Positions 1 through 9,851 of a stretch of 43,088 bases of DNA are shown piece after piece. The notes beneath the pieces are model-generated. The model saw only the letters and a list, made by a program, of their open reading frames with translations. It searched no databases and was not told the origin of the DNA. The translations under genes and the position numbers were made by a program. Every line of letters starts with the position of its first letter. Position 1 is the stretch's first letter. Source of the DNA: Deltaproteobacteria bacterium (GTDB taxonomy: Bacteria > Desulfobacterota > Desulfuromonadia > Desulfuromonadales > JAAYDE01); the NCBI GenBank assembly GCA_012729375.1, contig JAAYDE010000101.1, positions 1 to 43,088 on the forward strand, given 5' to 3'.

Positions 1-59
1 ATGATTTCAAGGGTATTCAGAAGATGTTCACGGCGATCGCCAACAACGATGAGTTTCAA
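1..59 (-). CDS. 5' end of an unidentified gene, cut by the window edge
   Basis: A minus-strand frame begins at a TTG codon (57-59), with GGGAG about 8 nt upstream, and stays open to the window edge. The 19 visible residues start LKLIVVGDRREHLL. A hydrophobic strand followed by GD-R is compatible with the beta-1 strand of a receiver or Rossmann-like domain, but that is too little to assign a family. The frame is also open upstream to a TAG near 123, so the start could be farther out. I infer a partial gene from the Shine-Dalgarno-like sequence and the protein-like composition only. Confidence 0.3.
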   Translation of the reverse strand, partial: MKLIVVGDRREHLLNTLEI

Positions 60-273
60 ATTTTCATCTCCCAAACTTTTTTGTCCGGTCGGTGTTTTTA
101 CTTTTCCTGCTAATGGATAATTCTAACAGACAAGCAAAAAATAACACTTTTGGCTTTGATGGGCTGTTTAAAAACTGGGTCTTGGGCTTTTTATCCGCAT
201 TTCGGGGCATGCTGCGTTAGGGGAAAGCTTCTGGTCAGACGCCGGCAGCCAAGTTTTAATTTTCTGGAATCAT

Positions 274-308
274 GCGGCCGGAATGACAATAAACGTCATT
301 CCGGCCGC
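274..308. terminator. 14-bp perfect hairpin downstream of mucR
   Basis: GCGGCCGGAATGAC (274-287) is followed, after a 7-nt loop, by its exact reverse complement (295-308). It lies 45 nt beyond the stop codon of the minus-strand mucR-type gene. Neither side carries a clear T-run, so this is a hairpin in terminator position rather than a canonical intrinsic terminator. It could also protect 3' ends or act in both directions. Confidence 0.5.
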
Positions 309-353
309 AACAGATAAACTGATCCCTTGCATTTTCCGCGGAGCAAAAGAAAA

Positions 354-809
354 TTATCCTTGTTTTGATTTGGCCTTGTTCGCTCTTGCTTTTGCGAGAT
401 TGTCACCCAGGCCACGAGCGATAGCCATCTGGCGACGGCTTTCCGAGTAGTTTTTTGCGGCCAACGGTTGGTTCTTGGGAATGTCGAATTTTTGCCGGTA
501 TTCTTTTGGCGTCAAATCATGAGCTGACTTCAGATGGCGGGAGAGAGTTTTCATTTCCTTTCCACAAATCATGCAGGCCACTTTATCCTTTTTGAAAGCT
601 TTCTTCAGACCGATGACGGGAAGTGCTTCCGTTTCCTCGGGGAGGGGCTCGTTTGCTTCAACGGCTTCCTCGACTTCTTCCCCTTTGTACAGTTTGGCGA
701 GGACATTGTGGACCTCGCCAATCTCCGCCAGAAGTTCCTCCTTGTTCACCGAAGTTTTTGAAACATGAGCCTTGACGATTTCGGCGGCCATTTCCAATAA
801 TTTTGACAT
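354..809 (-). CDS. MucR/Ros-family zinc-finger transcriptional regulator
   Basis: This 151-residue protein matches the MucR/Ros family of small DNA-binding regulators. The zinc-finger region near residues 80-115 holds C-M-I-C-G-K, then S-R-H-L and a second His, then the family signature LTPKEYRQKFDIP. A Gly/Ala/Lys-rich tail ends in KSKQG. Residues 1-60 are acidic and probably helical. The ATG at 807-809 is chosen because TAAGGAG sits 8 nt upstream; the frame is open 62 codons farther, but that part is AT-rich and not protein-like. MucR proteins are best known from alphaproteobacteria, where they control exopolysaccharide and cell-cycle genes. The targets here cannot be read from the sequence. 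The gene stands alone, with an AT-rich upstream region and a strong hairpin downstream. Confidence 0.85.
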   Translation of the reverse strand: MSKLLEMAAEIVKAHVSKTSVNKEELLAEIGEVHNVLAKLYKGEEVEEAVEANEPLPEETEALPVIGLKKAFKKDKVACMICGKEMKTLSRHLKSAHDLTPKEYRQKFDIPKNQPLAAKNYSESRRQMAIARGLGDNLAKARANKAKSKQG

Positions 810-1672
810 GTAATTTCTCCTTAATAAAAATATGTAGCTACTTTTCGATATTAACCGTATCAAATTCAAATTAAATACAAACCACGAAAAATTCAACTTA
901 TTTTTTTGGAATTTCAAATGATTTTGCATCAGAAAGGATTTTTGTAGTGATATGGGCAAGAGGATAGTAAGAATTTCCTCCCATTCAAAGCACATTTGAG
1001 ATTTTTTACCCCTTTCAAGAACCGCCGATTCATTTCGGTTCTTTATAATTAATATGTCATCCGGTTTCGGATATATCTATCATGGGATCTCCCCGCATAA
1101 AAATGAAAAGTACCTGGACATTGAACACAAAAACGATTTTGTTCATGAGGTGTCAAGTGGACGCGGTTGTTTTGATCCGGGTAATTTTCGGTACAACCGG
1201 GGATTGCATACCATTTCAATCCCCGGTCCTCTTTTTGTGCTTCGAGGTTCCTTCGCTACGTTGCCCGCACATCGCTCCGCTGGGCTTGATCTGACTCACA
1301 CAGACCGGTTTCAGGACGAAGCCCATGAATCATCCGGATTAAGAGGTTTTTGGAAAGAAATCTCGGGGATAAGGGGATCGATACGGAGATTGATCCTGGG
1401 CCGGTCGCTTTAAAACTCTCAGCCGTTTTCCCCCACCCTTCGGGAAGGGACAGCCCCTGGTGAATTTTGTCCGGAAATCTTTGAAGATTTTGCCCAAATC
1501 TCTGGCTTTCGGTTCAAGGCTTGCATATTAACGCTTGGGCAATGGTCTGGAGGGGGCCTTACCGTCGGACTCTTTGTTTTCTGTTACTATTTTCCATGGC
1601 GGCTGAAGTCGGTTGACGTTCAGAGATGGTGGAACGAAATCGCGGTATTCGCTGCGGACAAGGAGGATATGC
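810..1672. other. 863-bp gap between mucR and the receiver gene
   Basis: The first 200 bases are AT-rich and probably hold the mucR promoter. A TATAAT at 1044-1049 on the plus strand has no good -35 box. Bases 1050-1236 contain several inverted repeats and end in a terminator-like hairpin (listed separately). Open frames across the gap, including one at 1054-1413, have no recognisable homology, no Shine-Dalgarno sequence and run through the hairpin, so I do not call them genes. The last 13 bases carry AAGGAGG for the downstream gene. Confidence 0.6.
1196..1236 (+). terminator. Rho-independent terminator with no gene upstream
   Basis: ACCGGGGATTG (1196-1206) and CAATCCCCGGT (1217-1227) form a perfect 11-bp stem with a 10-nt loop, followed by CCTCTTTTTG. 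The shape is that of a plus-strand intrinsic terminator. No convincing protein gene precedes it, so it may end a small RNA transcribed from the TATAAT region near 1044. That transcript is inferred only. Confidence 0.55.
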
Positions 1673-3538
1673 ATGAGTAAAAAGCTGTTGTTGGCGGATG
1701 ACAGTATAACCATTCAAAAGGTTATCGAGATCACCTTTGCCAACCAGGATTTTGACTTGACCCTGGTGGGAAACGGCGATGATGCTTTTGAAAAAGCCAA
1801 GAACGATCCCCCGGACATCATCCTGGCCGACATCATCATGCCGGGAAAGAATGGTTATGAACTCTGTCGCGCCATCAAAAAAATCCAAAATCTGTCGCAT
1901 ATACCCATTCTCCTTCTGGTCGGCAGCTTTGAACCTTTCGACGAAGAGAAGGCGCGTGCCATCGGTGCCGATGGCTGGATTGCCAAGCCGTTTGAAACCC
2001 AGGCCTTGATAAGCAAAGTTCAGCACCTTCTGGAAAACGCTCCCCCGCCCGGCCTGGTTTCGTCATCCCCGGCCGATCAGGGCGAGGAGGCTTTTGCTCC
2101 CGATATGGATTCGGCAGATGGGGGGCTCAGTTTCTCTTTTGATCTGGATGAAGTCTCCGCGCCGGCGGCAGCTGCGGGTACCTTCTCCGGCGGTGAGGAG
2201 CCGGCGCCACCGGGGGGAGATCTTGCCAGTGACTTCGGAGCAGCCTTTTCCGATAGGGATTCCGCGGAAGAATCACGGGAGGATTTTCCGGCCCTGAACC
2301 GGGAGGAATCCGTTGCCGAGTTTTCCCCTGCGGATGAAGAACCGGCGGAAAACTTTTCAGGTGATTCCTTGCTGGAAGGGCCGATGGCGCCGCCCCCGGA
2401 AGACGATCACCAGGATTTTCAGACCGAGCCTTCGTTTGAATTTTCCCTTGCCACGGAAGAGGAAAAGTCATCCGGCGAAAAAGAAGAGGCCACTACTTTT
2501 GCCAGTTTGGAAAAAGGATCTGAACCGCTTACCGGTTACGGTGAACCGGCAGATCAACCTTCCGGGCCCGAAGAAGCCGATGTCTTTTCGTCGCCGCTTT
2601 CTTTTGCGGATGAAGAAGATGTCCTTTTCCTGAGCGAAGAGGATATCGTTGTGGAGGAAGAGGAACCGATGGGCGCCGTCGAGGCAGCTCCCCTGGCGGA
2701 CGCTGGGGCGGAGCTGGCTTCCGAAGAGTTTTCTTACACCCCGTCTGAGGCGCTTGAGGAGAAAATTCCCCTTGCCGCGGAAGAGCCGCCTGGCGAAGCG
2801 GAGATGGCGTTCGAGTTCGATGGCTCCCCGGAAGTGGCGGAAAGGGATCAGCAGGGGCAGCTTTCCGAGGCAACATCCATGCCGGTCATGGCGGCCGTGT
2901 CGGCAGCGGAGGAAGCTCCTTTGCCGGTCGTTGAGGAGGATCTGGTCCTCGCGGAGGAACCTCTCAAAGCGGCTGATGAGACCGAGCAGGACACCGGCGA
3001 ATTTTCCTTTGCCCCCCTTGCAACGGCTGCCGAGGAAACCCCTTTCGGCCTGGAAGAGCCTCTTGGTGAAGCGGAGACGGTTTTCGAGATCGATGGCTCC
3101 CCGGAAGCGGAGGAAAGCGATCAGGAAGAAGTGATCTTCTCCTTCGATCCCATGGCCGGCGAGGAGCCCCCTGAGAAGGAAACCTCTGTTGCCGCCGAAT
3201 CCGCCTCTGAACAGGTGGCCTTCGATCTGATTGAGGAGGTGCCTGCGGATATGCAAGGGGCGGCACTTTCCATTGTCGAGGTCGATGAGGAGGCAGGTGG
3301 CGAAGAGGTGGCGACAGGGGAAATCGGTCCGCCGCCGGTGTCCGCTGCTGCCGTCGAGGAGAAGATCGCTTCCCTCAGCGATGGGGAGCTCTATGCCATT
3401 GTCGAGAGGGTGGCCAAGGATCGTCTGGACAGAATGGCCCTGGAAATCCTGGAAAGGATCGCCTGGGAGGTGGTGCCTAACATGTCGGAAAGCCTTATCA
3501 AGGAGGAGATCCGCAAAATCAAGGAGTTGCGTCACTGA
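1673..3538 (+). CDS. Receiver-domain protein with long acidic linker
   Basis: This 621-residue protein has an N-terminal CheY-like receiver (about 1-125) with the acidic pair D9/D10, phospho-acceptor D53 in LADIIMPG, and K105 in AKPFE. From about 130 to 560 it is a low-complexity Glu/Pro/Ala-rich linker containing a roughly 40-residue internal duplication. The last 60 residues (about 560-621) look folded again: a helical segment with DRLDRMALEILERIAWEVVP and ending KEEIRKIKELRH. No HTH, GGDEF or kinase domain is visible, so output is probably by protein contact. The start is the ATG at 1673, with AAGGAGG 7 nt upstream. A canonical terminator follows at 3595, separating the gene from valS. A similar receiver gene next to valS is known in Geobacter. 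The partner kinase is not in this window. Confidence 0.85.
   Translation: MSKKLLLADDSITIQKVIEITFANQDFDLTLVGNGDDAFEKAKNDPPDIILADIIMPGKNGYELCRAIKKIQNLSHIPILLLVGSFEPFDEEKARAIGADGWIAKPFETQALISKVQHLLENAPPPGLVSSSPADQGEEAFAPDMDSADGGLSFSFDLDEVSAPAAAAGTFSGGEEPAPPGGDLASDFGAAFSDRDSAEESREDFPALNREESVAEFSPADEEPAENFSGDSLLEGPMAPPPEDDHQDFQTEPSFEFSLATEEEKSSGEKEEATTFASLEKGSEPLTGYGEPADQPSGPEEADVFSSPLSFADEEDVLFLSEEDIVVEEEEPMGAVEAAPLADAGAELASEEFSYTPSEALEEKIPLAAEEPPGEAEMAFEFDGSPEVAERDQQGQLSEATSMPVMAAVSAAEEAPLPVVEEDLVLAEEPLKAADETEQDTGEFSFAPLATAAEETPFGLEEPLGEAETVFEIDGSPEAEESDQEEVIFSFDPMAGEEPPEKETSVAAESASEQVAFDLIEEVPADMQGAALSIVEVDEEAGGEEVATGEIGPPPVSAAAVEEKIASLSDGELYAIVERVAKDRLDRMALEILERIAWEVVPNMSESLIKEEIRKIKELRH
2743..3135 (+). 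repeat. Duplicated ~40-codon segment inside the receiver-protein linker
   Basis: Two copies of a segment occur at about 2725-2855 and 2995-3125. Both contain EEP-GEAE, then F-E-DGSPE, then a Ser/Arg-Asp-Gln pair. The nucleotide match is highest over the GCGGAGA and GATGGCTCCCCGGAAG words. The spacing of about 270 bases and the divergence at third positions suggest an old in-frame tandem-type duplication within the acidic linker. Confidence 0.6.
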
Positions 3539-3594
3539 CGGGGAATCGGGAAAAAAAACGGCGGATTCGACAAAACCGCTTAAACCTTTGTTTG

Positions 3595-3627
3595 GAAACG
3601 GGGATTTTTCAATCCCCGTTTCTTTTT
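3595..3627 (+). terminator. Rho-independent terminator after the receiver gene
   Basis: GAAACGGGGATT (3595-3606) and AATCCCCGTTTC (3611-3622) form a perfect 12-bp stem with a TTTC loop, followed directly by five T. This is a canonical intrinsic terminator 57 nt after the receiver-protein stop, so valS is likely transcribed from its own promoter. Confidence 0.9.
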
Positions 3628-3689
3628 GGATTTAATTGTTATAAAGTGGCGTCCTTATAAAATATTGTCCGATTGGAGGATGTACTGAA

Positions 3690-6350
<2,661 letters not shown>

Positions 6351-6365
6351 AGACGACGGCGGGTC

Positions 6366-6402
6366 GCCACGAAGGCCGTGCTCTGGGCACGGCCTTCGTG
6401 GC
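6366..6402. terminator. Hairpin between convergent valS and AIM24-family gene
   Basis: CCACGAAGGCCGTG (6367-6380) pairs perfectly with 6388-6401 across a 7-nt loop, and one more G-C pair extends the stem. It sits 16 nt after the valS stop and 7 nt beyond the end of the opposing gene. No T-run flanks it on either strand, so it is probably a bidirectional terminator or 3'-end stabiliser. The arm ACGAAGGCCG recurs in the hairpin at 41137-41170. Confidence 0.6.
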
Positions 6403-6408
6403 CGGAGT

Positions 6409-6882
6409 TCAGCGGTTATCTCCGTCCAGCAACCCGCCCAGGGTGCCAAGAACGGAGCCTTCCCCCTTGCGGGAGCCTCCCGCCTTCGGCGCCGAGGCGA
6501 TAATCCGGTCGGCCAGGCGGCTTAAAGGTAGTGATTGCAGCCAGACCCGGCCGGGTCCGGAAAGGGTCGCCAGGAACAGTCCCTCCCCGCCGAAGAGGGC
6601 GCCGAAGGCCACCCGCTGCTTGTTGCCTCCCTGGTTGGTGAAAGCGGTCATGAACAGACTTTCCCCCGTCAAAACCCGTTTCCCGGCCCCCAACAGTTTG
6701 CCCATGAACCCTCCCCCCTGATTGTCACGGCCGTCGCCGAACAGGGTGTCCATGCGGACGCCGGGCTCCATGTACATCATCGCACCCGCTTCGGCCAGCG
6801 CCGTTTCCTGGGGATCGAGTTCGATTTCAATGAACTGCATTTCCGTGCCGTGGACCTGATATTCTATCTCGTGGCACCTCAT
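6409..6882 (-). CDS. AIM24/TIGR00266-family protein with internal in-frame deletion
   Basis: The 157-residue product begins MRCHEIEYQVHG and continues through LAEAGAMMYMEPG and GGFMGKLLGAGKR, the N-terminal half of the TIGR00266/AIM24 (DUF124) family. After KQRVAFG near residue 94 it jumps directly to ALFGGEGLFLATL and the WLQSLP-SRLADRI C-terminus. In the family as I know it, roughly 100-110 residues lie between these blocks and whole proteins are about 230-265 residues. The join keeps the frame, so a shortened protein could be made. AIM24-type proteins form a beta-sandwich of unclear function. The start is supported by AAAGGAGGGAG just upstream. The VTT membrane-protein gene lies 29 nt upstream and may be cotranscribed. 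Confidence 0.85.
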   Translation of the reverse strand: MRCHEIEYQVHGTEMQFIEIELDPQETALAEAGAMMYMEPGVRMDTLFGDGRDNQGGGFMGKLLGAGKRVLTGESLFMTAFTNQGGNKQRVAFGALFGGEGLFLATLSGPGRVWLQSLPLSRLADRIIASAPKAGGSRKGEGSVLGTLGGLLDGDNR

Positions 6883-6911
6883 CTTCTCCCTCCTTTAAAG
6901 ATTAATCCTCT

Positions 6912-7634
6912 TTATATTTTTTCGGCAAGGGCGGTTTTTGCCAGACGGGTGACATAAAGGGTAACTGCTGCCGTCGCCAAAAGACCGGCAACGTAGAAGA
7001 ACCACTCGCTGGGTGTCCTTGCGCCGTTTTTTATCCCCAGTTGGGACAGTTCCTGCGCCAGGGAACCCAAATAGACATACATGAGGGTAGCCGGCAGCAT
7101 GCCCAGCCATGATGCCAGGGCATAGTCCCTTAGGGATATGCGGGTCAGGCCAAGGGCGTAGTTGAGAAAGATGAACGGAAAAAGGGGCGACAGCCTGACC
7201 ATGAAAACGATTTTCCACCCTTCCCGGGCAATGGCGCCGTCGACGGCGGCAAAGCGGGGATTCTTGGCGATCCATTCCGCAATCCGGGCGCGAGCCACAT
7301 GCCTTGCCACCCAAAAGGCGGCTACGGCGCCCGCAGTTGACGACACCGATACCAGTAGGGAACCTTTGACCACACCGAAAAGGAAGCCGGCGCCGAGGGT
7401 GAGGATAGAGCCGGGTATGAAACAGACGCTGGCGAGAATGTACAGCAAAAAATAGGCGAGGTATCCCCACCACCCGAGGACGGAAATCGCGACGAGAAGA
7501 TCCCCGGCCAACTCTTTCAGCGGCAACGCCTGGGTGGTGGCGATGATGGCGATGATGACCACGGCCCAAGAAAGCACCTTTGCCCAAAAAAGAGATTTAG
7601 AACTTCTTTGGTCCGGTGATTTGTTCGTCGTCAT
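6912..7634 (-). CDS. TVP38/TMEM64 (VTT/DedA-type) membrane protein
   Basis: This 240-residue integral membrane protein belongs to the VTT (SNARE-associated Golgi/DedA-like) superfamily. Hydrophobic segments lie near 18-38, 50-75, 80-110, 145-165 and 205-230. The motif FIPGSILTLGAGFLFG near 75 and RLSPLFPFIFLNYALGLT near 147 are the two re-entrant blocks typical of TVP38/TMEM64 proteins. Relatives are linked to lipid scrambling or transport and envelope homeostasis; the substrate here is unknown. The ATG at 7634 is preceded by GAAGGC at about 8 nt. It reads divergently from the cytidylate-kinase-like gene across a 124-bp AT-rich region. Confidence 0.9.
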   Translation of the reverse strand: MTTNKSPDQRSSKSLFWAKVLSWAVVIIAIIATTQALPLKELAGDLLVAISVLGWWGYLAYFLLYILASVCFIPGSILTLGAGFLFGVVKGSLLVSVSSTAGAVAAFWVARHVARARIAEWIAKNPRFAAVDGAIAREGWKIVFMVRLSPLFPFIFLNYALGLTRISLRDYALASWLGMLPATLMYVYLGSLAQELSQLGIKNGARTPSEWFFYVAGLLATAAVTLYVTRLAKTALAEKI

Positions 7635-7698
7635 GCTAAAATGCCTTCATTCCCCCGTTTTTGGGGATTAAAAAAGCCTTCGATATGGAAGGGGGTTA

Positions 7699-7712
7699 TG
7701 TTATATATAACA
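7699..7712. promoter_or_regulatory. 14-bp perfect palindrome in a divergent promoter region
   Basis: TGTTATATATAACA is a perfect 14-bp palindrome centred between the VTT gene (start at 7634, minus strand) and the cytidylate-kinase-like gene (start at 7759, plus strand). Its place, 65 and 47 nt from the two starts, suits an operator for a dimeric regulator. It is also AT-rich enough to be part of a -10 region. No known regulator consensus is assigned. Confidence 0.4.
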
Positions 7713-7758
7713 AGATTTTATTTTATCATCCCAAAGAATTGATCCTGCGAGGAAAACA

Positions 7759-8607
7759 ATGCCGATCATAACCGTCTCCAGGGAAATGGGAAGCGGCGGT
7801 TTTCTGGTTTCCGAACGTGTTGCCGAAAAGCTGGGCTATATGTTTCTGGATGGTGAAGCCATCCGGGAAATGGCTCAAAATTGTGGGCTTTCAGCGGAAT
7901 CCATCCGCAAAGTGGACGAAAAACCGCCGCCTTTCGACGCCCATCTCGATCAGCTGGTGGAGATCGACCTACAGCAGATCGAGCTGTTGATTCTGCAAGC
8001 GGCTCGGAAGGGAAATGTGCTGATTTACGGCCGCGGTGCCCATTTCATTCTCGGCGAGCTCAAAGGGGGGGTCTTCCGGGTCCGCTTTATCGCTCCCTTC
8101 GAGGAGCGGGTCGAACGCTGGGCGGAGCGGGAATGGCTCGATCCCGAGCTGGCCAGGGAAATGGTGCGTAAAAGCGATCAGCAAAGGGCGGGGTTTATCA
8201 AGTATTACTTTGACCGGAATTGGGACAATCCCCTGGAATACGATCTGGTCATCAATACCTCGCGGATCACCTTGGATTCAGCCGTTGATCTGGTCTGTAA
8301 AGGGGTGAAGGACAAGAATCTTCTGAAAAGCCAGGAGGAAAACCGCAAGGCCATCGCCGATCTGATCATTCAGAAACAGCTGCGCATCGCCATCCTCTCC
8401 ACTGCCGATCTGGATGGATACCATGTGGAGATATCCTGCCAGGACGGAGTGGTCACTCTGGGGGGACATGTTCACAGCCGCGAAGAACAAAAGCTGGTCA
8501 TGGAAATGGCCAAAACCATCGATGGCATCCGGGAAATCTGGGACGGCATCCGTATCAAACCGTATCGGACCACCTCGCCCTATCCCATCAAACCCTTTGA
8601 TGGTTGA
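7759..8607 (+). CDS. Cytidylate-kinase-like protein with C-terminal BON domain
   Basis: Residues 1-190 resemble the cytidylate-kinase-like family (Cytidylate_kin2). There is a modified P-loop in ITVSREMGSGG near 4-14, then LGYMFLDGEAI, then IYGRGAHFIL near 90 and RVRFIAPFEERV near 107. Residues about 205-270 look like a BON domain, with VEISCQDGVVTLGGHV followed by an amphipathic helix and IREIWDGIRI. The protein has no signal peptide, so the BON domain should be cytoplasmic, unlike the periplasmic BON proteins OsmY and DolP. The phosphate acceptor is unknown; homology alone does not show CMP kinase activity. The LysR gene begins 52 nt downstream and may be cotranscribed. Confidence 0.8.
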   Translation: MPIITVSREMGSGGFLVSERVAEKLGYMFLDGEAIREMAQNCGLSAESIRKVDEKPPPFDAHLDQLVEIDLQQIELLILQAARKGNVLIYGRGAHFILGELKGGVFRVRFIAPFEERVERWAEREWLDPELAREMVRKSDQQRAGFIKYYFDRNWDNPLEYDLVINTSRITLDSAVDLVCKGVKDKNLLKSQEENRKAIADLIIQKQLRIAILSTADLDGYHVEISCQDGVVTLGGHVHSREEQKLVMEMAKTIDGIREIWDGIRIKPYRTTSPYPIKPFDG

Positions 8608-8659
8608 CCCTCTCTGCTCGTGAACCAGTCGGCCGGGTTCGTCATAAAGGAGGAAGGCT

Positions 8660-9628
8660 TTGGAAATCAAGCGTTTGCAGGTGTTCAACAAGGTGGTGGA
8701 ACTGCAAAGCTTTACCAAAGCGGCGGAAGCCTGCGGTTTTTCTCAGCCGACCGTCAGCGAGCATATCCGCATTCTCGAGGAATCTTTCGGCGGTAAGCTG
8801 CTGGAGCGGCATGGGCGCAGGGTTTCCCCCACCGCCGTGGGAAAGATCCTTTATCAGTACGCCCGCCGTCTCATCCAACTGGAAGAGGATACCTTTCAGG
8901 CCATCGAGAAGTTCCGTGGGGACATGTCGGGAACGTTGGTGGTCGGCGCCAGCAACATCCCTGGAAGTTATCTGCTGCCCCGTCTCATCGGCTCCTTCAG
9001 GGCCAAGTATCCCGCCATCAAGCTTGTAATGAAGATTTCCGACAGTCACGACATCTGCAGAAAACTGATCGAGAACTTCGTCGAGATCGCCATTCTGGGA
9101 GCTGATTTCCCCGAGGAACCGTGCCTTGAACTGATCGAGGTTTTTTCCGATCGGCTGTTGCTGGTCGTCCACCCAAACCATCGTCTCGCCAAAAAGGCAT
9201 CGGTGAAACTGGCCGAGATCGTCGGCGAACCCTTCATTTTCAGGGACAAGGGATCGGGGACGCGCAACGTACTGACACAGATTGTCGAAAAGAGTGGATT
9301 TGACCCCTTTTCCCTCAACGTGGTGGCCGAATTCGGCAACATGGAGGCTATCCGCCAGGGGGTGAAAGCCAATATCGGTGTTTCGATTCTCTCCACCCTC
9401 GCCGTGGAAGAGGATGCCCGCCAGGGCAGCCTCGTCGGTCTTCCGGTGGAAGATGCTCCTTTCTGCCGCCCCTTTTTCCTGACCAGGAAGCGGCACCATA
9501 TCCTCTCTCCCATTGCCGAGGAATTTCAGAGGCATCTCCTTGCCGAGTTCGAGGAGTTGAATCGGCTGAGGTCCGGTCAGGATGTGATTGGGTCATTTCC
9601 TTTCTCCCTGCTGCCCCCCCATTCCTGA
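8660..9628 (+). CDS. LysR-family transcriptional regulator
   Basis: This 322-residue LysR-type regulator has a winged HTH in residues 1-60 (FNKVVELQSFTKAAEACGFS, then QPTVSEHIRILEE) and a periplasmic-binding-like effector domain from about 90 to 300. The start is TTG at 8660, supported by AAAGGAGG 7 nt upstream and by the family-typical MEIKRLQVF opening. The domain resembles the CysB/CbbR/YeiE-type branch, but effector and targets are not readable. A LysR gene usually controls a divergent neighbour. Here the upstream gene is codirectional, so it may regulate its own operon or a distant target. Confidence 0.92.
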   Translation: MEIKRLQVFNKVVELQSFTKAAEACGFSQPTVSEHIRILEESFGGKLLERHGRRVSPTAVGKILYQYARRLIQLEEDTFQAIEKFRGDMSGTLVVGASNIPGSYLLPRLIGSFRAKYPAIKLVMKISDSHDICRKLIENFVEIAILGADFPEEPCLELIEVFSDRLLLVVHPNHRLAKKASVKLAEIVGEPFIFRDKGSGTRNVLTQIVEKSGFDPFSLNVVAEFGNMEAIRQGVKANIGVSILSTLAVEEDARQGSLVGLPVEDAPFCRPFFLTRKRHHILSPIAEEFQRHLLAEFEELNRLRSGQDVIGSFPFSLLPPHS

Positions 9629-9812
9629 ACCGCAAAAATCTTCTTTTTTGTCTATGGGGGCGAAGGCACGACACCCCTGTTCAGGCCGGAGCCGCTTTTT
9701 GCGCTTCTGTTGACGGCACGATTTGCCTGGGCATGTCATCCTGTTTGGCTCGCGGGGATGCTTCCCGGCCAGTTTTATGACAAAAACCTCCGCAGCGACG
9801 GGAGCCCAACAA

Positions 9813-9839
9813 AGAACCCGCCGGAAGGCGGCGGGTTCT
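9813..9839 (-). terminator. Hairpin after mscS
   Basis: AGAACCCGCC (9813-9822) pairs with GGCGGGTTCT (9830-9839). It is 13 nt downstream of the mscS stop on the minus strand and is followed on that strand by CTTTGTTGG, a weak T-tract. It probably terminates the M48-mscS transcript, and may also stop read-through from the convergent LysR gene. Confidence 0.65.
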
Positions 9840-9851
9840 CGGGATTCCTGT

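Noticed and set aside
1054..1413. 119-codon plus-strand ORF in the gap after mucR
   Set aside because: No ribosome site, no family-like motifs, and it runs through a terminator-like hairpin.
2468..3535. 355-codon minus-strand ORF opposite the receiver protein
   Set aside because: It is a shadow of the Glu/Pro-rich linker: the composition is Arg/His-rich and there is no ribosome site.
9629..9812. Possible LysR terminator or small ORF after the LysR gene
   Set aside because: T-rich stretches occur, but no stable stem precedes them and no frame looks coding.
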